From NCBI GenBank assembly GCA_003242515.1, contig QGUS01000030.1, positions 1 to 11,309 of the forward strand: a DNA stretch of 11,309 nt, in the 5' to 3' direction. Below the pieces are notes generated by a model. That model worked only from the letters and a program-made list of their open reading frames with translations, was not told the origin of the DNA and ran no database searches. Origin of the DNA: Actinomycetota bacterium (GTDB lineage Bacteria > Actinomycetota > Acidimicrobiia > Spongiisociales > ZC4RG35). Both the position numbers and the translations under genes were made by a program. Shown here piece by piece: positions 1 to 6,193 of the stretch (its first letter is position 1; each line of letters starts with the position of its first letter).

Positions 1-59
1 AAGAAGGCATAAGGTATCTTGTGCGGTTTCGTTGGCCTGGAGATGTGTATAAGAGGCCG
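1..59 (+). other. Illumina P7 / Nextera i7 library adapter carried into the contig end (artefact)
   Basis: Positions 41-55 read AGATGTGTATAAGAG, identical to the first 15 bases of the 19-base Tn5 mosaic end used in Nextera libraries; 56-59 match two of the remaining four. Positions 26-40 match the Nextera read-2 segment GTCTCGTGGGCTCGG at 11 of 15 bases, and 1-17 match the end of the P7 oligo at 13 of 17. The 8 bases between them (18-25, cttgtgcg) sit exactly where an i7 index would be. The alignment needs no gaps. This is library adapter with base errors, not genome; real sequence starts at about 60. A genuine IS50/Tn5 end is much less likely because the P7 and index parts also align. Confidence 0.9.
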
Positions 60-79
60 GCCTCCAGCAGGCCCCGGGC

Positions 80-628
80 CTAGCCGATGCCCGTGCCGTC
101 GCGGTCGAGGCTGGTGAGCAGGATCTCTCCCGCCCCGCGGGACACTCCCTCCCGGCACCATGCGACGGCATCGATCCCGGTCCGCTCCTTGCCGCTGCGG
201 ACCACCACCTCCCAGCCGCCGTCCCGTGCCGCGGCGTCCACGGCGAGGACGGTGCACTGGGCGCCGAAGACCTCCTTCAACTCCGTGATCAGGTCCGGCC
301 GGGACACGGCCGCCGTGTTGACGCTCACCTTGTCCGCACCGGCCTCGAGCAGCCGACGGGCGTCCTCCACGGACCGCACGCCTCCGCCCACCGTGAGCGG
401 GATGGACAGGACCGACCGGACCGCGGCGACCGTCTCCAGGTTGCTGGCCCGGGCCTCCGGCGTCGCCGACACGTCGAGCAGGACCAGCTCGTCGGCGCCC
501 TGCTCCTCGTAGAGGGCGGCGCACTCCACCGGGTCGCCCGCGGCGCGCAGGTTCTCGAAGCGGACGCCCTTCACGACGCGTCCGGCGTCGATGTCGAGGC
601 AGGGGATCACCCTGATCGCAAGGCTCAT
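80..628 (-). CDS. hisF: Imidazole glycerol phosphate synthase cyclase subunit HisF (3' end missing)
   Basis: HisF is the (βα)8-barrel cyclase that, with HisH, converts PRFAR and ammonia to imidazole glycerol phosphate and AICAR in histidine synthesis. Visible features are the N-terminal IPCLDID strand with catalytic Asp12, the motif GRVVKG (17-22), the phosphate-binding loop TVGGGVRS (79-86), and LAVDA with the second catalytic Asp131. The start at 628 overlaps the hisH stop as ATGA, with GGAGAGG upstream; an in-frame ATG at 664 lies inside hisH and is not used. The frame stops after 182 residues at DGTGIG, whereas the family runs to about 255. The stop TAG (82-80) falls where the family has Tyr or Phe after the glycine, and the frame then continues open (ARGLLEAG) into the adapter. 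TAC misread as TAG is the likely cause, so the gene is truncated by the contig end rather than a true pseudogene. Confidence 0.93.
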   Translation of the reverse strand: MSLAIRVIPCLDIDAGRVVKGVRFENLRAAGDPVECAALYEEQGADELVLLDVSATPEARASNLETVAAVRSVLSIPLTVGGGVRSVEDARRLLEAGADKVSVNTAAVSRPDLITELKEVFGAQCTVLAVDAAARDGGWEVVVRSGKERTGIDAVAWCREGVSRGAGEILLTSLDRDGTGIG

Positions 629-1212
629 CGTCCCAACCACCTCTCCAGGACGGCCAGGCCCCATGGCCCCGACAGCTCGGGGTGGAACTGGCAGGCGAGC
701 ACGTCACCGCGTTCCATCGCCGCCACGAACGGCCCGCCGTGGTCGCTGCCCGCCCCGACCCAGCCTTCGGGCACCTCGTCGAGGCGGTAGGAGTTGGCGA
801 AGTACGCCCAGCCGGGGGTCACGAACCGGCAGCCCGGCTCCGGCTCGACCCGGTTCCAGCCCAGCTGGGGGACCCGGACGGCGCCCCGGAACCGCCGCAC
901 CTCGGCGTCCACGACCCCGAGGCCCTTGCCCGGGCTCTCCTCGCTGGTCGCGGCCAGCACCTGCATCCCGACGCACACGCACAGGGTCGGACGACCGTCC
1001 GTCACCCGGTCCCGGAGCACGTCGGTCATGCCGGCCCCGTCGAGGGCGGCCATGGCGGCCCCGAAGGTGCCCACGCCGGGGAGGACGACCCGGCCGGCCC
1101 GCTCCGCGTCCTCGGGGTCGCGGGAGATGACAGGGTCGGCCCCGAGGCGGCGCAGCCCCGCCAGCACCGACGCCAGGTTGGCGGTGCCGGTGGGCACGAC
1201 GACGAGGCTCAA
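625..1212 (-). CDS. hisH: Imidazole glycerol phosphate synthase glutamine amidotransferase subunit HisH
   Basis: HisH is the class I glutamine amidotransferase that hydrolyses glutamine and channels ammonia to HisF. With a TTG start at 1212, the protein is 195 residues, the usual family size. It shows VVPTGTANLASV at the N-terminus, LPGVGTFG as the oxyanion region (44-51), the nucleophile Cys80 in CVCVGMQ, PQLGWNR (115-121), and His177/Glu179 in QFHPELSG, completing the Cys-His-Glu triad. The TTG start was chosen because it overlaps the hisB stop as TTGA, the coupling pattern used throughout this cluster, and it places the first β-strand correctly; upstream in-frame starts lie deep in hisB. 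Its stop overlaps the hisF ATG as ATGA. hisA, which often lies between hisH and hisF in actinobacteria, is absent here. Confidence 0.95.
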   Translation of the reverse strand: MSLVVVPTGTANLASVLAGLRRLGADPVISRDPEDAERAGRVVLPGVGTFGAAMAALDGAGMTDVLRDRVTDGRPTLCVCVGMQVLAATSEESPGKGLGVVDAEVRRFRGAVRVPQLGWNRVEPEPGCRFVTPGWAYFANSYRLDEVPEGWVGAGSDHGGPFVAAMERGDVLACQFHPELSGPWGLAVLERWLGR

Positions 1213-1793
1213 TCCAGCACCCCCTTGGTGCTCGGCACGTCGCCGCCGGTGACGGCGACCGCCTCGCGCAGGGCGAGGGCGACCGCCTTGAACGCCGCCT
1301 CCGCCTTGTGGTGGTCGTTGTCGCCCCGGATCAGGTCGACGTGCAGGGCCATCCGCGCCTCCATGGCGAAGCTGCGGAAGAAGTGGACGATGTTCTCCGT
1401 GGCGAGCTGCCCGACGGTGTCCCTGACGAACTCGAGGTGGATCTCCGGCCACGGCCGTCCCGACAGGTCGACCACGGCCCGCACCAGCGATTCGTCGAGA
1501 GGCGCGTAGGCCGACCCGAAGCGACGGACCCCGGCGCGGTCGCCGAGTGCCTCGGCGAGGGCACGGCCCAGGACGATGGCGCAGTCCTCCGCGGTGTGGT
1601 GGTCGTCGACGACCGTGTCGCCCCGGGCCACCAGCCGCAGGTCGAACCCGGCGTGCCGGGCCAGGGACGAGACCATGTGGTCGAGGAAACCGATCCCCGT
1701 GTCCACCTCGGTCCGGCCGGACCCGTCGACCTCGAGCGACAGCTCGATCCGGGTCTCCTTCGTCTCCCTCTCGATCTCAGACTTCCTGGGCAT
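1209..1793 (-). CDS. hisB: Imidazoleglycerol-phosphate dehydratase HisB (monofunctional)
   Basis: This 194-residue enzyme dehydrates imidazole glycerol phosphate to imidazole acetol phosphate, the step just before HisC. It contains the two pseudo-repeated metal-binding signatures of the family, DDHHTAEDCA (63-72) and DNDHHKAEAAF (158-168), plus GIGFLDHM (33-40) near the N-terminus. Length matches monofunctional IGPD, with no N-terminal HAD phosphatase of the enterobacterial HisB type; in this cluster a phosphatase is fused to HisC instead. The start at 1793 (MPRKSEIERE) is chosen over an upstream in-frame ATG at 1856 because the upstream extension is unlike the family and lies well inside hisC. 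hisB overlaps the hisC end by 17 bases and its own stop overlaps the hisH TTG, implying translational coupling. Confidence 0.95.
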   Translation of the reverse strand: MPRKSEIERETKETRIELSLEVDGSGRTEVDTGIGFLDHMVSSLARHAGFDLRLVARGDTVVDDHHTAEDCAIVLGRALAEALGDRAGVRRFGSAYAPLDESLVRAVVDLSGRPWPEIHLEFVRDTVGQLATENIVHFFRSFAMEARMALHVDLIRGDNDHHKAEAAFKAVALALREAVAVTGGDVPSTKGVLD

Positions 1794-3447
1794 CCAGCAC
1801 CTCGATGAGTCGGGCGGTGGTGTCGAGCACCACCGCGGCTGCGGAGAGTTGTTCACGGGCCCGGTCGGGGTCCGCGTGGGGCGAGATCACCCCGATTGGC
1901 AAGACGCCGGCCGCACGGGCGGCGGCGAGATCGTCGACGGTGTCGCCGAGCATCCACGCCGTCCCCGCGCCGAGCCGCTCCAATGCGAGCGTGACGGGCG
2001 CCGGGTCGGGCTTCATCGGGGCGTCCTCCCTGGTCACGATCGCCCCGAAGACGTCGGTGATCCCGAAGCGGTCGCAGAACTCCAGGGCGTCGGATCGGGG
2101 CCGCCCGGTCACCAGCGCGATCGGCCGGCGGGCGGCGACCTTCTCCAGGAACGACCGTTCCACGGTCGGCCCCTCGGCCTCCTTCAGGCCCGGCCGATCC
2201 GGGGTGCCCTGGTAGATCTCCTCGAACCGCTCCCGGACGGTGTCGTAGGGGAGGTCGACGCCGCCGGCGGCGAGCAGCCGCCGGGTGAGCTCCCAGTCGT
2301 CGTTGGCGTTCCCCTTCGCCCGGGCCTGCCAGACGTCCTGGATCGTGACGTCCACGCCGAACGCCCGGGCGGTCGCGATGACCGTCTCCGTGTAGTTGTC
2401 GGCGGCGATCACGCCGTCGAGGTCGAAGAGGATCGCCTCGGGGGCGAGGACCGTGCGCAGCGTCCTGGTCAGGCGGTCGAAGTCGTCCACCGAGCCGGGG
2501 AGGCCGATGCGGACGAACCGGCCCAGCTCGGGCGAGCCGGGGAACCAGCGGAGCGCCACCCCCAGAGAGGCGGCGCCGGCCGCCAGCCAGGCCGCGTCGC
2601 GGGGCCGGGCCAGGACGAAGTTGCCCTGGGACGGCCAGGTCTCCACCCCGAGGGACTCCAGGACCCGGCGCAGCTCCTCCCGCTCGGAGCGCACCTTGTT
2701 GACGAAGGCCCCGGACGCCCCGGCGTCCTCCAGGGCCCGCACCGCCAGGGCCGCGGACACCGCCGAGACGGAGTAGGGGTTGCCGTAGGCGGCGAGCCGG
2801 GTGATCACCTCCGGTGCGGCGAGGGCGTAGCCGACCCGCAGCCCGGCGAGGCCGAACGCCTTGGAGAGGGTCCGGACGGTGATCACGTTGGGCAGGCCGA
2901 GGGCGACCGGGGTGAGGTCTTCGTCGGCGAACTCGGTGTAGGCGGCGTCGAGGATCACGGTCTCGAACCGCTCCGCCAGGGCGGCGAGGTCGGGGGCCGC
3001 CCCCACCGGGCCCGGCGGGTTGTGGGGGGAGACCACCACCGCCACGCTCGCCCCGCCGTCGGCCGCTTCCAGGTAGGCGTCACGGGGGAACGGCCCCTCC
3101 CACCAGCCCACCTCGACCAGGCGGGTGCCGGTCTGCTCGGCGTACCGGCGCACCATCTCGAAGGTCGGGTTGGATGCGACCACGGTCGAGCCGGCGAAGG
3201 ACATGAAGCACCGGAGGAGGGCGTCGTCGCCACCGGCCGTGACCAGCAGCCGGTCGGTGCCCACTCCGATGCGTGAGGCGAGCATCTCCCGGAGCCGGGT
3301 GGTGTCCGGGTAGCGGGCGACCGTGGCCTGCAGCGTCTCCGCCATGGCGGCAACCCCCAGGTCCGCCGGCCGGCCCTCGTTCCGGGACAGGTCGAGGTCG
3401 ATCGGCGCCGTGAACCTTGGCGCGCGGTAGACGGTGGGGCCGCTCAT
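1777..3447 (-). CDS. hisC: Histidinol-phosphate aminotransferase fused to a C-terminal HAD-superfamily phosphatase
   Basis: This is a 556-residue two-domain protein. Residues ~1-335 are a fold-type I PLP aminotransferase of the HisC family: LDLSRNE (18-24), SPHNPPG with Asn143, Asp167 and Tyr170 in LDAAYTEF, and the PLP lysine Lys196 in TLSKAFGLAGLRVGYA. It should convert imidazole acetol phosphate to histidinol phosphate. Residues ~336-556 are a complete HAD domain: motif I ILFDLDG (nucleophile Asp342, acid Asp344), a helical cap ~350-440, motif II VTGR (Thr447), motif III Lys479, and motif IV LGDTVDD (Asp502, Asp505/506). All catalytic residues are present in both halves. By context the HAD domain is inferred to remove phosphate from histidinol phosphate, the product of the first half. 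From memory, the domain resembles the subfamily IA clade called HAD-SF-IA-hyp1. The start overlaps the hisG stop as ATGA. Confidence 0.93.
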   Translation of the reverse strand: MSGPTVYRAPRFTAPIDLDLSRNEGRPADLGVAAMAETLQATVARYPDTTRLREMLASRIGVGTDRLLVTAGGDDALLRCFMSFAGSTVVASNPTFEMVRRYAEQTGTRLVEVGWWEGPFPRDAYLEAADGGASVAVVVSPHNPPGPVGAAPDLAALAERFETVILDAAYTEFADEDLTPVALGLPNVITVRTLSKAFGLAGLRVGYALAAPEVITRLAAYGNPYSVSAVSAALAVRALEDAGASGAFVNKVRSEREELRRVLESLGVETWPSQGNFVLARPRDAAWLAAGAASLGVALRWFPGSPELGRFVRIGLPGSVDDFDRLTRTLRTVLAPEAILFDLDGVIAADNYTETVIATARAFGVDVTIQDVWQARAKGNANDDWELTRRLLAAGGVDLPYDTVRERFEEIYQGTPDRPGLKEAEGPTVERSFLEKVAARRPIALVTGRPRSDALEFCDRFGITDVFGAIVTREDAPMKPDPAPVTLALERLGAGTAWMLGDTVDDLAAARAAGVLPIGVISPHADPDRAREQLSAAAVVLDTTARLIEVLDAQEV

Positions 3448-4322
3448 GGGACGATCTGCTCGAGACGGGACACCACGATGTCCGTGGCGCCGTGGGCCTT
3501 CAGCAGCGGGATCAGCGTCGGCAGGTCCTGACGGGGGACGGCGGCCTTGATGGCGTACCCGGCGCCGCCGTGCAGAGGGGCCACGGTGGGCTCCCGCATC
3601 GCGGGCAGGATGGCGATCACCCGTTCGAACTCGTCGTCGGTGACGTTCAGCTCGAGCATCGCCCGGTGCCTCGCCTCGAGGACGGAGCGGAGGCTGAGGA
3701 CGAGGCCGTCGATCGCCCGCTTCTTCTCCGGGTCCTCCATCGCCTTGCGGCTGGCGTAGACCCGGGTGGATGAGCTCATGACCACGTCCACGACCACCAG
3801 GCCGTTGGCCGCGAGGGTCTCCCCGGTGTCCATGATGTCGACGATCACGTCGGCGTCCTCCGGCGGGAAGACCTCGGTGGCGCCGTAGGAGCGGACGAAG
3901 TTGGCGTCGAGGCCGCGGCTCTCGATCCAGGTGTGGGCGAGCCGCTCCATCTCGCTGGCCACGACCAGCGGGCGGTCGGGGAGCTTCCCGTCGACCAGCA
4001 GCGAGTCGGGGGCGGCGGCCACCACCTGCACCGGGTCCAGGCCGGTGTCGAGCAGCTCCACGAGGTCGGCGCCCTTCTCCGCGACCCAGTCGGCCCCGGC
4101 GAATCCGATGTCACGGGTGCCGGCCGCCAGCATCTCCACGATGTTCTGCGGCTTCAGCACCTTGACCTCGAGGTTCGGGACGGAGGCTGTGGGCCGGTAA
4201 CCGCGCGGACCGGAGCGGAGGCGGATGCCCGCGTCCGCGAGGAGGTTGGTGACGCCCGCCTCGATGCGTCCCTTGGGGACCGCCAGGCGGAGGGTGGTGT
4301 TCGGTGATTCGAGTGTCGTCAT
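3444..4322 (-). CDS. hisG: ATP phosphoribosyltransferase HisG, long form with C-terminal regulatory domain
   Basis: HisG catalyses the first committed step of histidine synthesis, joining ATP and PRPP. The 292-residue length and the C-terminal segment from about 215 (LNVTDDEFERVIAILPAM to the end) indicate the long homohexameric form with the histidine-binding ACT-like domain, which does not need HisZ. The catalytic part shows LRLAVPKGR (11-19), DIGFAGADWV (71-80) and the PRPP-binding signature DADVIVDIMDTGETL (156-170). It is the first structural gene of the histidine module, preceded by a His-rich leader peptide and an intrinsic terminator, and its stop overlaps the hisC start. The ATG at 4322 directly follows the 3' arm of an 8-bp inverted repeat (4323-4330 with 4352-4359), with a GGCGGCGG ribosome-site candidate in the loop. 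Both allosteric and attenuation control by histidine are therefore expected. Confidence 0.96.
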   Translation of the reverse strand: MTTLESPNTTLRLAVPKGRIEAGVTNLLADAGIRLRSGPRGYRPTASVPNLEVKVLKPQNIVEMLAAGTRDIGFAGADWVAEKGADLVELLDTGLDPVQVVAAAPDSLLVDGKLPDRPLVVASEMERLAHTWIESRGLDANFVRSYGATEVFPPEDADVIVDIMDTGETLAANGLVVVDVVMSSSTRVYASRKAMEDPEKKRAIDGLVLSLRSVLEARHRAMLELNVTDDEFERVIAILPAMREPTVAPLHGGAGYAIKAAVPRQDLPTLIPLLKAHGATDIVVSRLEQIVP

Positions 4323-4362
4323 GGTCGGCCGTTTCCGCCGCCGTTGCGGCCGGCCAACCCCG

Positions 4363-4393
4363 AAAACGAGAAAGCCGACCGCTCGGGTCGGCT
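4363..4393 (-). terminator. Intrinsic terminator of the histidine attenuator
   Basis: On the minus strand, AGCCGACC (4393-4386) and GGTCGGCT (4380-4373) form a perfect 8-bp GC-rich stem with a 5-base loop, followed at once by TTTCTCGTTTT (4373-4363). This is a standard Rho-independent terminator located between the His leader peptide and hisG, so it stops transcription before the histidine genes unless it is disrupted. Its 5' arm is also the partner of the antiterminator segment. Confidence 0.85.
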
Positions 4394-4441
4394 GTCCTCT
4401 GTGTCCGGTCCTTGCTCAGGCAGTCACGATCAGCCGACCCG
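4384..4441 (-). promoter_or_regulatory. Antiterminator pairing of the histidine attenuator
   Basis: CGGGTCGGCTG (4441-4431), the last codons and stop of the His leader, is perfectly complementary over 11 bp to CAGCCGACCCG (4394-4384), which contains the 5' arm of the terminator. The two structures are mutually exclusive. A ribosome stalled at the His codons (4465-4451) leaves 4441-4431 free, so the antiterminator forms and hisG is transcribed. A ribosome that reaches the stop codon covers this segment, so the terminator forms. The geometry matches classical transcription attenuation; the switching itself is inferred. Confidence 0.8.
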
Positions 4442-4486
4442 CGAGGGCTGGTGATGGTGACCGTGGGCGAAGACCGGGTTGTTCAT
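4430..4486 (-). CDS. hisL: Histidine leader peptide (attenuator)
   Basis: The minus strand encodes the 18-residue peptide MNNPVFAHGHHHQPSRVG followed by TGA. Four of its codons are histidine (residues 8, 10, 11, 12: CAC, CAC, CAT, CAC), clustered within five codons, a composition not expected by chance just upstream of hisG. It works as a histidyl-tRNA sensor rather than as a protein. No good Shine-Dalgarno sequence precedes the ATG, but a promoter-like pair ending 11 bases upstream suggests a very short 5' UTR, so initiation may be leaderless or nearly so, which is common in actinobacteria. The peptide's last codons form one strand of the antiterminator. Confidence 0.85.
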   Translation of the reverse strand: MNNPVFAHGHHHQPSRVG

Positions 4487-4497
4487 GTCCGACCGCG

Positions 4498-4526
4498 AGG
4501 CTAACGCCGCGACGGGGGTACGGCAA
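4498..4526 (-). promoter_or_regulatory. Candidate promoter for the histidine operon
   Basis: TTGCCG (4526-4521) and TAGCCT (4503-4498) are separated by 17 bases and resemble housekeeping sigma-factor -35 (TTGACA) and -10 (TANNNT) boxes. The predicted start of transcription at about 4488-4492 falls only 2-6 bases before the His leader ATG. The site lies between the cimA stop codon and the leader, where an independent histidine promoter is needed if the module is expressed separately from the leu/cim genes. Read-through from cimA is still possible. Confidence 0.5.
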
Positions 4527-4530
4527 CCCC

Positions 4531-6111
4531 CTACACGGCCGACCGCTCCCGCGCCCGGACCAGGCCGACCTTGATGCCGTCGCTGAGGGCCAGCCAGGAG
4601 GCCTGGATGATGTTGCGGTGGACTCCGACCGTGCCCCAGCTCGTGTAGCCGTCGGAGGTCTCGACCAGGACCCGCACCCGGGCGGCGGTGCCGTCGGAGG
4701 AGTCGAGGTCCCGGACCTTGAAGTCGACGAGCCGCAGGCCGTCCACCTCGGGGTGGGTGGGCCGGAGCGCCTCCCGCAGTGCCCGGTCCAGTGCGTCGAC
4801 CGGCCCGTTGGGCGCCTTGGCCGTGACGGTGACCTCCCCGCCGCCGATCCGGAGCCTGAGCTCGGCCACCGCGACCACCTCGCCGTCGGGCCCCGTGCCG
4901 CTGCGCACCTCGACGCCGAGCGTCTCGAACGGGTCCTCGTAGCCGCCGGTCTCGCCGCGGACCAGCAGTTCCAGGGACCCCTCGGCCGCTTCGAACTGGT
5001 AGCCCTCCGCCTCGAGGGTCTTCACCCGCTCGACGAGCGCCTGGGCGGTCGCCGGGTCGAGCTCCCAACCGTTGCGGGACGCCATGGACAGCACCGTGGA
5101 GCGGCCCATCAGCTCGCTGACCAGCATCGTGGCGCTGTTGCCCACCAGCTTCGGGTCGATGTGCTCGTAGGCCCCCTCCAGCCGGGCCAGGCCCGAGGTG
5201 TGGAGCCCCGCCTTGTGGGCGAAGGCGGCGGAGCCGACATACGGACGGTTCGGTTCCACCGGCTTGCCCATGATCTCCGCCACCCGGTGGGCGGTGGAGT
5301 GGAGCATCCCGACCCCCTCGGCCGGGATCGTGTCCACGCCGAGCTTGAGGGTGAGGTTCGGAACCACGGAGCAGAGGTCGGCGTTGCCGGTCCGCTCGCC
5401 GTAGCCGTTGACGCACACCTGGAGCTGGGTGGCGCCGGCCTGGAAGGCGAGCACCGTGTTGGCGACGGCGCAGCCGGAGTCGTTGTGGAAGTGGACGCCG
5501 AGGGCGGTGTCGACGCGTTCGGCCACGGTGCGGACGGTGTCGGCGACCTGGTGGGGGAGGGTGCCGCCGTTGGTGTCACAGAGGACGATCCGCTCCGCCC
5601 CCGCCCGTGCCGCCGTCTCCACGACCGCCAGGGCGTACTCGCGGTTGCCCCGGTAGCCGTCGAAGAAGTGCTCGGCGTCGAAGAAGACCCGCTTGCCGCG
5701 CTCGCGGAGGAACTCGATCGACTCGCCGACCATGGCCAGGCCGTCCTCGAGCGAGGTGTCCAGCGCCTTCAGGACGTGCCGGTCCCACGACTTCCCGACA
5801 ATGCAGACGAAGTCGGTGTCCGCACGGAGGAGCGCCTGGAGCTGGGCGTCGTCGGACACCCTGCCCCGGGGCCGGCGGGTGGAGCCGAACGCCACCAGCG
5901 TTGCCCGCTCCAGCCGGAGCTCCGTCTTCGCCCGCTCGAAAAACTCGTCGTCCTTCGGGTTGGCCCCCGGCCAGCCGCCCTCGATGAAGTGGACGCCCAG
6001 CTCGTCGAGCAGCCGGGCCACCCGTAGCTTCTCGCCCGGGGTGGGGGAGACCCCCATCCCCTGGGTGCCGTCCCTGAGGGTCGTGTCGTATATCTCTGCC
6101 TGTCTCGTCAT
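4531..6111 (-). CDS. cimA: (R)-citramalate synthase CimA
   Basis: CimA condenses pyruvate with acetyl-CoA to citramalate, the first step of the threonine-independent route to 2-oxobutyrate and isoleucine. The 526 residues match the family: IYDTTLRDGTQ with catalytic Arg13 and metal ligand Asp14, HFHND (His207, His209, Asp211 region), and NGYGERTGN (235-243), which form the DRE-TIM metallolyase core. A C-terminal regulatory (LeuA-type) domain occupies about 400-526 and ends in TVGVHRNIIQASWLAL. The opening DTTLRDGTQGMG, with GTQG where LeuA has GEQS, and the domain lengths separate it from the LeuA in this same window. GAGGAGAGG (6125-6117) is a strong ribosome site. It follows leuD and the Ile-rich leader; LeuCD and LeuB next door process citramalate further. 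Homocitrate synthase is a less likely alternative. Confidence 0.93.
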   Translation of the reverse strand: MTRQAEIYDTTLRDGTQGMGVSPTPGEKLRVARLLDELGVHFIEGGWPGANPKDDEFFERAKTELRLERATLVAFGSTRRPRGRVSDDAQLQALLRADTDFVCIVGKSWDRHVLKALDTSLEDGLAMVGESIEFLRERGKRVFFDAEHFFDGYRGNREYALAVVETAARAGAERIVLCDTNGGTLPHQVADTVRTVAERVDTALGVHFHNDSGCAVANTVLAFQAGATQLQVCVNGYGERTGNADLCSVVPNLTLKLGVDTIPAEGVGMLHSTAHRVAEIMGKPVEPNRPYVGSAAFAHKAGLHTSGLARLEGAYEHIDPKLVGNSATMLVSELMGRSTVLSMASRNGWELDPATAQALVERVKTLEAEGYQFEAAEGSLELLVRGETGGYEDPFETLGVEVRSGTGPDGEVVAVAELRLRIGGGEVTVTAKAPNGPVDALDRALREALRPTHPEVDGLRLVDFKVRDLDSSDGTAARVRVLVETSDGYTSWGTVGVHRNIIQASWLALSDGIKVGLVRARERSAV

Positions 6112-6116
6112 TGGTT

Positions 6117-6125
6117 CCTCTCCTC
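6117..6125 (-). promoter_or_regulatory. cimA Shine-Dalgarno sequence, potentially sequestered
   Basis: GAGGAGAGG (6125-6117) lies 5 bases before the cimA ATG. The segment AGAGG (6121-6117) can pair with CCTCT (6164-6160), and GAGG (6125-6122) can pair with CCTC (6164-6161). Either pairing would hide the ribosome site when the upstream 12-bp hairpin is not formed. The exact register is uncertain. Confidence 0.5.
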
Positions 6126-6131
6126 AATGAA

Positions 6132-6159
6132 GAAGACCCCCGCATCTGCGGAGGTCTTC
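6132..6159 (-). promoter_or_regulatory. Second stem-loop of the isoleucine leader RNA (possible weak terminator)
   Basis: GAAGACCTCCGC (6159-6148) and GCGGGGGTCTTC (6143-6132) form a 12-bp stem, including one G·U pair, with a 4-base AGAT loop. It is followed by TTCATT, too poor in T for a confident intrinsic terminator, and then directly by the cimA ribosome site. It may terminate weakly, or it may bring the CCTCT segment at 6164-6160 next to the Shine-Dalgarno sequence. The stem is certain in sequence; its role is inferred. Confidence 0.7.
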
Positions 6160-6161
6160 AG

Positions 6162-6193
6162 AGGGGCCGCGCCGGTATGTGGGCGCAGCCCCT
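6162..6193 (-). promoter_or_regulatory. First stem-loop of the isoleucine leader RNA, overlapping the leader stop codon
   Basis: AGGGGCTGCGCC (6193-6182) pairs with GGCGCGGCCCCT (6173-6162) over 12 bp with one U·G pair and an 8-base loop. The 5' arm begins inside the TAG stop of the Ile leader (6194-6192). A ribosome stalled at the Ile codons leaves this stem free to form; one sitting on the stop codon blocks it. When it is blocked, the CCCCTCT arm is freed to pair with the cimA ribosome site. Confidence 0.72.

Noticed and set aside
41..55. Tn5/IS50 mosaic end suggesting a transposon insertion in hisF
   Set aside because: The bases before it align gaplessly to the Nextera read-2 segment, an 8-base index slot and the P7 oligo, which is library adapter rather than a mobile element.
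1576..3276. Long plus-strand open frame (566 codons) opposite hisC
   Set aside because: Repetitive Gly/Arg/Val/His-rich translation with no recognisable motif; a GC-rich antisense shadow of the hisC frame.
4514..4530. Small hairpin GGGGT...ACCCC directly after the cimA stop as a terminator
   Set aside because: Only 5 bp and no T-tract; it also overlaps the candidate -35 box. It could contribute slightly but is not supported as a terminator.
4225..6027. 600-codon plus-strand open frame opposite cimA
   Set aside because: Low-complexity antisense translation of a well-supported gene; no domain visible.
6135..6168. Alternative pairing of GGCCCC (6168-6163) with GGGGTC (6140-6135) as an antiterminator for the Ile leader
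   Set aside because: It would form when the ribosome reaches the stop codon, giving antitermination under isoleucine plenty, which is the wrong sign; the local 12-bp stem should also win kinetically.
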